NCBI GenBank assembly: GCA_012960305.1
Contig: DUBM01000009.1
Coordinates: 66,413 to 130,412, forward strand
Source of the DNA: Gammaproteobacteria bacterium
Lineage (GTDB): Bacteria; Pseudomonadota; Gammaproteobacteria; Pseudomonadales; Pseudohongiellaceae
DNA: 64,000 bases
Direction: 5' to 3'
The notes beneath the pieces are model-generated. The model searched no databases. It saw nothing but the letters and a program-made list of their open reading frames with translations, and was not told the DNA's origin. Shown piece by piece: positions 27,759 through 36,487 of the stretch. Both the position numbers and the translations under genes were made by a program. Numbering within the stretch: position 1 is the stretch's first letter; the number at the start of each line of letters is the position of its first letter.

Positions 27759-29132
27759 ATGGCTAAAACAAAACTAGCATTTGTCTGCACCGACTGCGGA
27801 GCAGAACACGGTCAGTGGCAAGGGCAGTGCGCTTCCTGCAAAGCTTGGAATACTCTCTCTCAGATAAACTTAGGCACCAGCAATTCACCGGCAACCAGGG
27901 CTGATTTTCGCAAGCAGGGCTACGCTGGCGATCAATCCAACGTGCAAAAATTATCCGATCTTGATCTAGAAGCACTGCCGCGCTTTTCTAGTTCCATTGG
28001 AGAATTAGATCGTGTGCTCGGTGGTGGCTTGGTGCCGGGTTCGGTTGTCCTTATTGGTGGCAATCCTGGAGCAGGCAAGAGCACTTTGCTTCTTCAGATA
28101 ATGTGTTTGTTAGCTAGCGGTGGCAGGCCCTCGTTGTATGTCACTGGTGAAGAATCACTGCAGCAAGTCGGTATGCGTGCACAGCGGCTCGAACTTCCTG
28201 TAGAAAATTTAAAAATGTTGGCAGAAACCAACGTTGAACAAATTTGCAATGCAGCTCAGCAACATAAACCAGAATTGCTAGTAGTAGATTCGATTCAGGT
28301 TATGCATAGTGCCGATGTGGCTTCTGCGCCCGGCAGCGTTTCTCAAGTAAGAGAGTGTGCCGCATATCTTATTCAATACGCCAAGCAAACCAACACGGTT
28401 CTATTTTTAGTTGGACATGTAACGAAAGAAGGAAACCTCGCGGGTCCGAAGGTTCTTGAACACATGATAGATTGTTTTATTATGTTGGAAGGGGGTAATG
28501 ATACTAAGTATCGAATTTTGCGTGGTCAGAAAAATCGGTTTGGTGCGGTGAATGAACTTGGTGTATTCGCAATGACAGAGCAAGGCTTGAAAGAAGTGAA
28601 GAATCCTTCAGCAATCTTCCTTGCAAGAACTGAAGAAGATACGCCCGGCTCAATTGTTATGGTTTTATGGGAAGGAACTCGACCTTTATTGGTTGAGATT
28701 CAAGCCTTGGTGGACAGCAGTCAGTTGGGTAATCCTCGACGGGTAGCCGTAGGCTTGGAGCAAAATCGTCTGGCTATGTTGTTGGCTATACTGCATCGGC
28801 ATGGTGGACTCTATATGGCGGATCAAGATGTCTTCGTTAACGTAGTCGGTGGAGTAAAGGTAACTGAAACCAGTGCTGATCTTGCTCTTTTGTTGGCAAT
28901 TGTTTCCAGTTTTAAAGACCGATCGTTACCAAAAGATTTGGTGGTGTTTGGTGAAGTAGGATTGGCTGGAGAAATTAGACCAGTGCCTGGCGGCCAAGAG
29001 CGCTTACAAGAAGCTGCAAAACATGGATTTACCCGCGCCATTATTCCGAAGGCTAACGCGCCTAAAAGAAAGATCAACGGCCTCGAGGTGGTTGGTGTGA
29101 CCAAAATAGATCAAGCTTTAGATGCTCTTTAA
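27759..29132 (+). CDS. radA: DNA repair protein RadA
   Basis: RecA-related, DnaB-like helicase that helps branch migration during recombinational repair. The protein has the N-terminal zinc finger FVCTDCGAEHGQWQGQC with a second cysteine pair, the Walker A motif GGNPGAGKST, the RadA-specific KNRFGAVNELGVF motif and a C-terminal Lon-like domain (VVGGVKVTETSADLALLLA). Length is 457 residues, typical. It overlaps the end of the convergent MFS gene by four bases. Confidence 0.97.
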   Translation: MAKTKLAFVCTDCGAEHGQWQGQCASCKAWNTLSQINLGTSNSPATRADFRKQGYAGDQSNVQKLSDLDLEALPRFSSSIGELDRVLGGGLVPGSVVLIGGNPGAGKSTLLLQIMCLLASGGRPSLYVTGEESLQQVGMRAQRLELPVENLKMLAETNVEQICNAAQQHKPELLVVDSIQVMHSADVASAPGSVSQVRECAAYLIQYAKQTNTVLFLVGHVTKEGNLAGPKVLEHMIDCFIMLEGGNDTKYRILRGQKNRFGAVNELGVFAMTEQGLKEVKNPSAIFLARTEEDTPGSIVMVLWEGTRPLLVEIQALVDSSQLGNPRRVAVGLEQNRLAMLLAILHRHGGLYMADQDVFVNVVGGVKVTETSADLALLLAIVSSFKDRSLPKDLVVFGEVGLAGEIRPVPGGQERLQEAAKHGFTRAIIPKANAPKRKINGLEVVGVTKIDQALDAL

Positions 29133-30481
29133 TCTGGTGCTCGCTCAAAATCTGTTCTTATGGTTTTCGTCGCGAGATAATAATGAGTTGCACACCAAAG
29201 ATTTACCAAGACAGTTATGGACATGGCAACGCGCAAGCTGTCATCTCCGTATCTAGGCTCTAAATAGTCACTCATAAATCCAGTTACCATTGGGCCCAAG
29301 CCCAAACCAATCAAATTAAGTACGAATAACAGGATGGCCGAAGCCATGGCGCGCATGCGCAGTCCCACGAGAAAATGAGTGGAGGCAATGCAGGGCCCGA
29401 GATACCAGCCTCCAAAAAACACTGGTAAAAAATAGGAATAAACGGCGAGGTATCCGTTGGGCATGATCAGAAAAGTATTCAGGGCCAGAGGTACGGCCGC
29501 AATGGTGGATATAAAAGGAATCCATACATACCATGTTTTATCTCCAGTTTTGCGGTTCATTCGATCGGAAGCCCAGCCGCCGAAATAGGTACCTGCCAGC
29601 CCTCCTATGCCCGCAATCAGGCCGTAGTACCAACCCACGTCAAGAATTGACATGTCGTGTGTACGTCCTAAGAACAAAGGCATAAAATTACCCATGCCAT
29701 AGGTCACGAAAGCATGCAATGCACAGGCGAAAGAGAGGTGTCGAAAAGATTTGCGTTCCCAGAGGAACGTCACCACCCGCCAGAATCCAGGTGGCGCCAC
29801 GTCGCTTTTTGCCTCTGCCATTCCTCGCGGGGGTTCCTTGATGACTAGGCGAACGATTAGTGCAAGTAGAATGCCAGGTAAACCCACTACTATGAAGGCA
29901 ATACGCCAGTCGAAGTATTGTACTAGGTAGGCCCCACCGACGGTTCCAACTAGGACTCCGCCATACACTCCCAGCGAGTATGTAGACAACGCCGTGGCCC
30001 GCTGTTCCGCAGGAAAGATATCAGAGACAATGGAATGGGAAGGTGGAGAGCCGCCCGCTTCGCCTACACCGACACCGAAACGAGCAATAAAGAGCTGAGT
30101 AAAATTTTGGGCATAACCACAGAGTGCTGTCATCACGCTCCATATAACCGCTGAGACGGCAATGATGTTGCGGCGATTGCTTATATCAGCCAAGCGGGCA
30201 ATCGGGATTCCGAGCGTTGTATAAATAATCGCAAAGGCAGCGCCCGACAACATGCCAAACTGACCGTCAGATATTTGCAGATCATCGATGATGTACTGCG
30301 CGAGAACATTGATGACCTGGCGGTCGACAAAATTTGAGACGTAAACCGTTGTTAAAATGCCTAAGACTAGATAACGATAGTAAGGGTTCTTATAGGCTTG
30401 GATGATTGAAGCGCGTTCGGAGTCTTCTTTCGAGGCTTCAGTAGATTCAACTGCACCAGAAACTTCTGTGCTATCGGTCAT
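29129..30481 (-). CDS. MFS transporter, spinster-like
   Basis: Twelve-helix major facilitator of 450 residues. A charged 40-residue N-terminus precedes helix 1. Family marks are NFVDRQVINVLAQYI, GIPIARLADISNRR and GVGVGEAGGSPPSHSIVSDIFP, which match the spinster-like branch common in marine and hydrocarbon-degrading Gammaproteobacteria. The substrate is unknown. It is downstream of the frameshifted M20 peptidase gene on the same strand, 76 bases apart, so a shared transcript and a peptide or amino-acid-derivative substrate are possible but unproven. Confidence 0.88.
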   Translation of the reverse strand: MTDSTEVSGAVESTEASKEDSERASIIQAYKNPYYRYLVLGILTTVYVSNFVDRQVINVLAQYIIDDLQISDGQFGMLSGAAFAIIYTTLGIPIARLADISNRRNIIAVSAVIWSVMTALCGYAQNFTQLFIARFGVGVGEAGGSPPSHSIVSDIFPAEQRATALSTYSLGVYGGVLVGTVGGAYLVQYFDWRIAFIVVGLPGILLALIVRLVIKEPPRGMAEAKSDVAPPGFWRVVTFLWERKSFRHLSFACALHAFVTYGMGNFMPLFLGRTHDMSILDVGWYYGLIAGIGGLAGTYFGGWASDRMNRKTGDKTWYVWIPFISTIAAVPLALNTFLIMPNGYLAVYSYFLPVFFGGWYLGPCIASTHFLVGLRMRAMASAILLFVLNLIGLGLGPMVTGFMSDYLEPRYGDDSLRVAMSITVLVNLWCATHYYLATKTIRTDFERAPD

Positions 30482-30557
30482 CAGTTAACTCCAGTTGGTC
30501 TTAATATTCGCGTTGTTTTTATAGTTTTGAAATCTACTTTATGCCGCATGAGAACAT

Positions 30558-31867
30558 TTATTCGGCAGCCAGTCTACGTATAAGTACTGCGCTCAATTTT
30601 GCTCTTTCGACGAGTGAGCTAACTCCCGCTTTTTCTTGATTAGAGTGCGCTCCTGTTCCGGCAACGCCCAAAGAATCAAGAGTTGGAAGTCCCATAGCTT
30701 GAGTGAGAGAGCCATCAGTTCCTCCGCCTGAGTTTACTACGCCAAGCTCTTGTCCTAAGAGGCGCCCAATCGCCAGAGTCTTCTCGAGTAAGTGTTCCGA
30801 TTCTGCTGTAGGTACTTTTGGTGGTCGATGAAGATTGATCCAGCTTTCAGCACTGATTTCGCTAGAGTCGATAGGGTAACTCATGACAGAACCAAATATT
30901 TTTTCGAATTGAGCAACAGCATCTTCGCCCTGTTGTGGCTGGGGGTACCGCAAATCAACCATCGCTTCCGCACAGGGTGCGATCGTGTTGCGCGCTTCAC
31001 CGCCGCTGATAACACCCACGTTAACAGTTACTCCAGATTCGTAATCAGTCATTTTTTCGACTTCGACAATTTTGTAAGCCAGTTCTTTTATTCCAGATCT
31101 ACCCTGCTGATGAGCACCACCAGCATGGGAGGCAAGGCCATTAACCACTATTCTTGCTTGCCCAAGACCTTTGCGCTGGCGCACTAGATTGTTGGTACCG
31201 CTAGATTCGTAGACAAGCCCGTAGTCGTGAATTAGAGCTTGTTCTTCTAAGTATTTGCGCGATGAGAGTGAGCCGATTTCTTCATCGCTATTCAGCAAAA
31301 TTGTGAGGGTTTTATTATCCAATTCTCCCGCTTGCGCTAAAGCCTTTAGCGTATAAAGTAGCACGACGAGGCCACCTTGCATGTCGGCGACGCCAGGGCC
31401 GTACATCATATCTCCTTCACGGTAAAATTCTTGAAAGGAATTATTAAGAGGAAATACGGTATCCAGGTGTCCCATTAAAAGTAATCGTTTCCCGCACCTT
31501 CTTTCTGAGCTAATAAATGGTCAGTAACATCTATATTGTAATTACTACCAGGGCAGCTGGGCATTTCGATAAAGTTCCCGGGAAGTCGAGACATCATAAA
31601 ACCCAATGAGCGGAGCTCCTGACTAAAAATATTACTGACTTCGCGTACACCTTTCTTATTGAGAGTGCCGGAATTAATATTGGTAATCCGCTGGAGTAAG
31701 GTGAGCATATTCTCTTCCTGAGAATCTAACCAACTGGTTAAAGCTAGCTCATCGACACTTAATGATGGCTCTATGTTTTTGGCAGAGTCTTCAGTAGCAA
31801 AACTCAAACTGAGGAAAAAGGTAAACACCAGAATTTGTAAGCGAGGAAGTTTCTGAAAACACAGCAA
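30558..31867 (-). pseudogene. M20 metallopeptidase (glutamate carboxypeptidase-like), split by a one-base frameshift
   Basis: Two track ORFs are halves of one gene. The first (31867-31475) has a signal peptide (LQILVFTFFLSLSFA) and the start of the M20 fold, ending ...AQKEGAGNDYF. The second begins at once with MGHLDTVFP, the first zinc-histidine motif, then GVADMQGG, NSDEEIGS and GGGTDGS. Inserting one base in ggtgcgggaaacg (31488-31493 on the plus strand) restores ...EGAGKRLLLMGHLDTVFP. The intact protein would be an exported zinc exopeptidase of about 435 residues. Either a recent inactivation or an assembly error is possible. The start at 31867 is TTG. Confidence 0.87.
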
Positions 31868-32081
31868 AAAATGGACATTAGATTAGGCATCAATAGTTCC
31901 TGCAGGAATTAGCTCTTGCCTTAAAATATTGGCTAAATTACCACTCGCAGCTATCTAGAAGCTAGACTTAGCTCGTGAACCCTTAGTACTAAGAAATTGT
32001 AACCTATAACCCTAGTCTAGTGACTACTTGCCATTTCTCCACTTGGCGTGGAATGTTTTCCTACAGCCGAAGTTCAGCGAG

Positions 32082-32612
32082 TCAGTTACTGGGGCCTTGA
32101 TCAATGATCAAAATTCTCTTTTTTATACGCCAACCTACTTTGGTTTTAACCCAGGTATTTCGGTAAATCCCAGAACTACGAATAACCGGTGCAAGATCAT
32201 CCACCGTCTGATGAGTAATCAAGGCCATATTTTCTGTGATCGCTAAATTTTCAGTAAGTTCAAGAAAAACTAGCGCGGAAAAATGATGTCGGCTCTGACG
32301 ATCTGCTAGGCGCCCTCCATGTGCCTGCAGTGCGTAGGCATAAATAGCAGCTCTTCCTACAACTTCTGAGCCTGGCACTACAACGTTATCGGTCCAACGT
32401 TCCATGCTTCCATCTTCAGTGAACAATTCTGAGAAGGACTTGGATGCCTTTCCATCCCAGCGATATGAGTATTGAGTTAGCATTTCAGCAATGGCCAGAC
32501 GATTGCCTAACTCAGTAAGTTCGTCTGCTCTTGCAGCAAGACTGGAGAAAAGTAAGATGAGCGAGAGAAGTAAAAGACAGGTTTTGTGAATTAAGGTATT
32601 AGCAGGAGTCAT
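32082..32612 (-). CDS. Exported SnoaL-like (NTF2 fold) protein
   Basis: A 176-residue protein with a signal peptide (CLLLLSLILLFSSLAARA) followed by one SnoaL/NTF2-like alpha+beta barrel: ELGNRLAIAEMLTQYSYRWD, the FTEDGSMERW strand and GIYRNTWVKTKVGWRIKKR. Members act as small isomerases, hydrolases or binding proteins, so no substrate is given. The second ATG (32612) is preferred because GGAG lies before it; the track start is 32627. It is monocistronic. Confidence 0.78.
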   Translation of the reverse strand: MTPANTLIHKTCLLLLSLILLFSSLAARADELTELGNRLAIAEMLTQYSYRWDGKASKSFSELFTEDGSMERWTDNVVVPGSEVVGRAAIYAYALQAHGGRLADRQSRHHFSALVFLELTENLAITENMALITHQTVDDLAPVIRSSGIYRNTWVKTKVGWRIKKRILIIDQGPSN

Positions 32613-32627
32613 TGCAAGTATCTCCAT

Positions 32628-33051
32628 AGTTTAGGGTTCGGCTCTTACCCGAAAAACCTAGATTAGCAGAAACAGATAGGCGTTGCGTTCCTATTTGCTT
32701 TAAGATTTAGCTAGGCTATTAAGGTAGGGGGATGTTGCCGGATTTGGCTACTTCGGAGAATGCAGCGAGCCAAAGATTGGGCAAGAAACACAATGAATAA
32801 GCCCCAAATTAGACCGATCAAATGATCACTTTTAAAACAACTCATGGTAGTCTACTGAGATAGCAGGTCTTTACACGATCTACGTCTACTGTCATGGTCA
32901 CAAACTCTGGGAGATGTAGCCACCGCCCGCTCAGAGTCTCGTTCAGAGACCTAAATAGGAATTTGAAATAGAGTTTAAAATAAGAGCTCAACAAATAATC
33001 TAATAAAGAGTCCAATAGCAGCTGCTTTTAGTTGCCCCTGAGGAAACAATA
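32628..33051. other. Gene-free divergent region before tcyP
   Basis: About 420 bases between the divergent SnoaL-like and cystine-symporter genes, presumably holding promoters for both. I see no ORF, long hairpin or repeated operator. A TGAGGAAAC ribosome binding site ends the region in front of the symporter ATG. Confidence 0.5.
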
Positions 33052-34437
33052 ATGACAACTTTTGCCATCGTCAATCTAGTTCTATTTACAGCACTGATTA
33101 GCTTGCTCTATCAGCTGGCAGGCAAAGAAATTGGACTATCAAAGAGAGTATTATTAGGCTTAGTGGCCGGTAGTCTTTTTGGTTTTTATCTGCAGGCAGT
33201 ATATGGCTTAGCATCTCCTGTTGCCGCGCAAACATTGGAATGGACTAATGTTATTGCTAATTCCTATGTGAACCTTTTGCGCATGTTAATCATGCCCCTA
33301 ATTTTGGTAACTATGATTGCAGCTGTATTGCGGGTGGGAGAAATCAGGTCCCTCGGGAAAATTGGTGGATCGGTTATAGGTATACTAATTGTAACGACTA
33401 TGATCGCCGCTTTAGTTGGTATTTTTATGGCGAGCATTTTCGGTTTGAATGCTGGCGAACTCGCCAGAGGTGCGGAAGAGCTGGCGAGAGCTGAAGTCCT
33501 TGAAGCTCGGCAAAGTGGAGCAGCGAGTCAGAGTATTCCCCAATTGCTGCAAAGCTTTATTCCACGGAATATTTTTGCTGATTTAACCGACGCCAGGGCC
33601 ACTTCAATAATCGCTGTAGTCGTTTTTGGTTTACTGTTCGGTATCGCTTCCTTGCTCGTAAGTGAAGAAAATTCAGCTCATAGTCAAAGAATTTCTAGCT
33701 TTATCGACACGGCTCAGGCAATCATCATGAAACTGGTGAAGGTTGTTATGAGCCTCACTCCTTACGGAGTTTTGGCACTGATGACCAGAGTGATTGCTAC
33801 ATCTGATGGAAGTGCCATCGTCACACTGATTAGCTTTGTTATAGCCTCTTATATTGCAATTGCGATCATGTTCGCTGTCCATGCTTTGCTCATAGGATTG
33901 ATCGGCGCAAATGTCAAAACCTATTTCCAAAAGGTTTGGCCAGTACTCACCTTTGCCTTCGTGACCCGCAGCTCCGCAGCTACTATCCCATTAACAATAC
34001 GTGCGCAAATCGAGGAGTTAAATGTTCCAGCCCCGATTGCCAATATTGCCGCCTCTTTTGGTGCCACGATAGGGCAAAATGGCTGCGCGGGAATCTATCC
34101 CGCCATGCTTGCAGTTATGGTAGCGCCAACGATGGGTGTCGATATCGACTTGGGATTTATATTAAGCCTTATATTAATCATCGCGATTAGCTCATTTGGA
34201 ATCGCCGGAGTAGGCGGCGGTGCTACCAATTCTGCCCTTGCTGTGCTGCCGGTGATGGGATTTCCAGTAACGGTGGTGGCACTTCTGATTTCTATTGAGC
34301 CATTAATAGATATGGCGCGAACAGCTTTAAATGTTAATGGCGCCATCACCACTGGTATGATTACGACAAGATTTCTGGGCGACCAAGTTGAGGCACCAAC
34401 TCCTGACTTGGTTAATCGAAATTTACAAGAAAACTAA
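33052..34437 (+). CDS. tcyP: L-cystine symporter, TcyP (YdjN) type
   Basis: Inner-membrane dicarboxylate/amino-acid:cation symporter family protein of 461 residues. It matches E. coli YdjN/TcyP throughout: EWTNVIANSYVNLLRMLIMP, FIPRNIFADLTDARATSII, the SRSSAATIPL-type hairpin RSSAATIPLTIRAQ, SFGATIGQNGCAGIYPAML and the end block LLISIEPLIDMARTALNVNG. Cystine import supplies cysteine and sulfur and helps redox balance. The RidA-like gene follows 39 bases later, perhaps dealing with reactive enamines from amino acid metabolism. Confidence 0.92.
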   Translation: MTTFAIVNLVLFTALISLLYQLAGKEIGLSKRVLLGLVAGSLFGFYLQAVYGLASPVAAQTLEWTNVIANSYVNLLRMLIMPLILVTMIAAVLRVGEIRSLGKIGGSVIGILIVTTMIAALVGIFMASIFGLNAGELARGAEELARAEVLEARQSGAASQSIPQLLQSFIPRNIFADLTDARATSIIAVVVFGLLFGIASLLVSEENSAHSQRISSFIDTAQAIIMKLVKVVMSLTPYGVLALMTRVIATSDGSAIVTLISFVIASYIAIAIMFAVHALLIGLIGANVKTYFQKVWPVLTFAFVTRSSAATIPLTIRAQIEELNVPAPIANIAASFGATIGQNGCAGIYPAMLAVMVAPTMGVDIDLGFILSLILIIAISSFGIAGVGGGATNSALAVLPVMGFPVTVVALLISIEPLIDMARTALNVNGAITTGMITTRFLGDQVEAPTPDLVNRNLQEN

Positions 34438-34476
34438 TTACAACGATTGTTATAGGCTAATAAAGGATAGAGAATT

Positions 34477-34953
34477 ATGATCAAGATTTCAAAGACAGCT
34501 GTTATTATGGGTTTATTGTCAGTCTTCGGTATTACCGCAGCTGTTAGTGCCGCTGAAATTGTTCGCACCGGCGAAGGGCGCAATTTTTATAATAATATTT
34601 TTATTCCAGCAGGTGCGGAAACGCTCTATCTAAGTGGTTCGGGTGCCAGCCAACAGGCAGATGGCAGCTGGGGCGATATGGAGCAGCAAACTATTAATAC
34701 GTTTAGTAAGTTTCAAGAAACTCTGGAATCCCAGGGCTGGTCTTTAGAGGATATTATACAAGTAAGAGCTTTTGCAGTTTCTGGGCCAGGCGGTGAATTA
34801 GATTTTTCTGGATTTAATGCTGGCTATCAGCAATTTTTCGGAACAGATGAAAATCCAATGAAGCCAGTGAGATCATTTGTACAAATTGCAGGTTTGGTTG
34901 TCGATGGCTGGTTGATCGAGATAGAAATTCGCGCTGCACGTGTTCCAGACTAA
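34477..34953 (+). CDS. Exported RidA/YjgF-family protein
   Basis: A 158-residue protein with a cleavable signal (VIMGLLSVFGITAAVSAAE) attached to a RidA-like chorismate-mutase fold. The C-terminal segment RSFVQIAGL VVDGWLIEIE contains the arginine at the position that binds the carboxylate of imines and enamines in RidA. Classical RidA is cytoplasmic, so an exported version is a variant of uncertain substrate. It lies directly after tcyP and is followed by a strong terminator. Confidence 0.82.
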   Translation: MIKISKTAVIMGLLSVFGITAAVSAAEIVRTGEGRNFYNNIFIPAGAETLYLSGSGASQQADGSWGDMEQQTINTFSKFQETLESQGWSLEDIIQVRAFAVSGPGGELDFSGFNAGYQQFFGTDENPMKPVRSFVQIAGLVVDGWLIEIEIRAARVPD

Positions 34954-35022
34954 ATCATGCACAGTAAGCAAAAGACTGTTAATTAAAGACAGCAAAGAAT
35001 AAATCTATAGTAGTTGCTCTGG

Positions 35023-35068
35023 AAAGGTCGGTCACGATAATCTAATTAAATCGTGACCGACCTTTTTT
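35023..35068 (+). terminator. Terminator after the tcyP-ridA-like operon
   Basis: A perfect 16-bp stem (AAAGGTCGGTCACGAT at 35023-35038 with its complement at 35050-35065) closes an 11-base loop and ends in a T run. It isolates the operon from the PKHD-like gene that starts 40 bases later. Confidence 0.9.
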
Positions 35069-35108
35069 GATATCTAGTAAGTGACTTTTAAGACAGAGGT
35101 GATCAGAA

Positions 35109-35363
35109 ATGTTTATACGAATAAAGAATCTATTGTCTGATGAGCATCTGGCTTTCATAGAAAAAATAATTGTCGTTAGCGACTTTACTGGCGGTCCTGC
35201 TATGACTGGAGATCTTACCAATGTTGTTAAAAAGAACCTCCATATAGAAGTGGTAAAACGCCCTAAACGAGATAAGTTTTTGGGCATGAGCAGTTTTGAG
35301 ATTAACAGTCATAGCTTGGTTCGCTTGTTGGCACTGAATGACTTTCTCCAGGATAAATCATGA
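35109..35363 (+). CDS. Orphan N-terminal domain of PKHD-type (YbiX/PiuC-like) hydroxylase
   Basis: An 84-residue protein whose first 47 residues (MFIRIKNLLSDEHLAF, then GGPAMTGDLTNVVKKNL) resemble the N-terminus of iron/2-oxoglutarate PKHD hydroxylases such as YbiX. The double-stranded beta-helix core with the HxD...H iron site is missing, so it cannot be an oxygenase on its own. It is not simply a broken gene: its stop overlaps the next start in an ATGA arrangement, implying translational coupling to the TPR/TonB protein. The role is unknown. Confidence 0.6.
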   Translation: MFIRIKNLLSDEHLAFIEKIIVVSDFTGGPAMTGDLTNVVKKNLHIEVVKRPKRDKFLGMSSFEINSHSLVRLLALNDFLQDKS

Positions 35364-36427
35364 GACTCTGGCGCCTACTAATCTTTTTTCTCCTGCTGCT
35401 GTCTGTCACAGTGCAAGCTCAATCTACTCTCGAACTTCAGGAATTCAATGCTGCCTATTTACAGTACGGTAACAATTTGCATTCCAATCCTGGTTTGGCG
35501 AGAGAATCGGCTAGAAGAGCCTTCGGTCTAGGAAAACAAATATTTGGCGATGAAAACGAACGCACTGCTATGCTAGCCATCAATTATGCTAATCTCTTGC
35601 AAGATGAGGCTCAGTCACAGGATCTTTTTGACGAGGCAGTAACGATCTACCAAGCGGTTTTTGGATTTGGAAGCGAAGCGATGATTGATCCGCTCATGCG
35701 TCTTGCCCGATCGCTAACAGATACCAACAAATATTCTTTGGCTAATGTCTACTATCGAAGAGCATTAGGCCTAAGTAAGGATCACTTTGGTGTAGATGCT
35801 AGTAAAAGTGGTGCCATACAATTGGAACTTGGTTCAATAGCGCTAACTCAGAATAATGTAGAAAGTGCATTCCCATTGCTACGCAGTGCCTTTGAAACCT
35901 TCAGCCAATATGATGATGCAGGTTCAGTATCTAATCGTGCGCGGACAGGTCTCTTACTTGGAGACTATTATCTCCGAACAGAAAACTATGAAGAAGCCTT
36001 GTCAATTTTATTGCTTGCTTTGGAAACGCTTTCTACCTACCCTCATGCCGATGTCACTCAGCGAAATAGAATTGCGTTGATAGAAGTTTATGAAAAACTA
36101 GGCAGAAGCGAAGAGGCTACAGCTCATTGTTTGGCCATCGGTGCGATAAGAAGGATTGGTAACGAAGGCAGTTTGCGACCTCTGTATACTGTCATCCCAG
36201 ACAGTGAACAGATAATAGGTACCCCAACCGAACAATATGGCGTACGAGTTGGCTACACTATTGATGCGAATGGTTATGTGGTAAACCCAATATTAATGAG
36301 CACTATCGATAGTGATGTTCTTTCCCAAGTTTTCCTCTCAGCGATACAACAATTTCGCTTTGCTCCTAGATTTGAAAATGGGGACCCTGTTGCTTCTCTC
36401 AATCAACAATATGTTTTTCGTTACTAA
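35360..36427 (+). CDS. Exported TPR protein with TonB C-terminal domain
   Basis: Signal peptide (LLIFFLLLLSVTVQAQS) followed by tetratricopeptide-type helix pairs over about residues 30-270 (for example ALSILLLALETL and ANVYYRRALGLSKDHFG), then a TonB_C-like domain at 285-355 (VRVGYTIDANGYVVNP, FRFAPRFENGDPV). It lacks the N-terminal membrane anchor and proline-rich spacer of true TonB, so it is more likely a periplasmic scaffold or protein-interaction factor. The start overlaps the end of the PKHD-like gene by four bases. Confidence 0.8.
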   Translation: MRLWRLLIFFLLLLSVTVQAQSTLELQEFNAAYLQYGNNLHSNPGLARESARRAFGLGKQIFGDENERTAMLAINYANLLQDEAQSQDLFDEAVTIYQAVFGFGSEAMIDPLMRLARSLTDTNKYSLANVYYRRALGLSKDHFGVDASKSGAIQLELGSIALTQNNVESAFPLLRSAFETFSQYDDAGSVSNRARTGLLLGDYYLRTENYEEALSILLLALETLSTYPHADVTQRNRIALIEVYEKLGRSEEATAHCLAIGAIRRIGNEGSLRPLYTVIPDSEQIIGTPTEQYGVRVGYTIDANGYVVNPILMSTIDSDVLSQVFLSAIQQFRFAPRFENGDPVASLNQQYVFRY

Positions 36428-36487
36428 GTTTTACCAATTCAGCATTAATCAAAACTATTTCTCTGGCGACGATTGAGGAACTAAATT

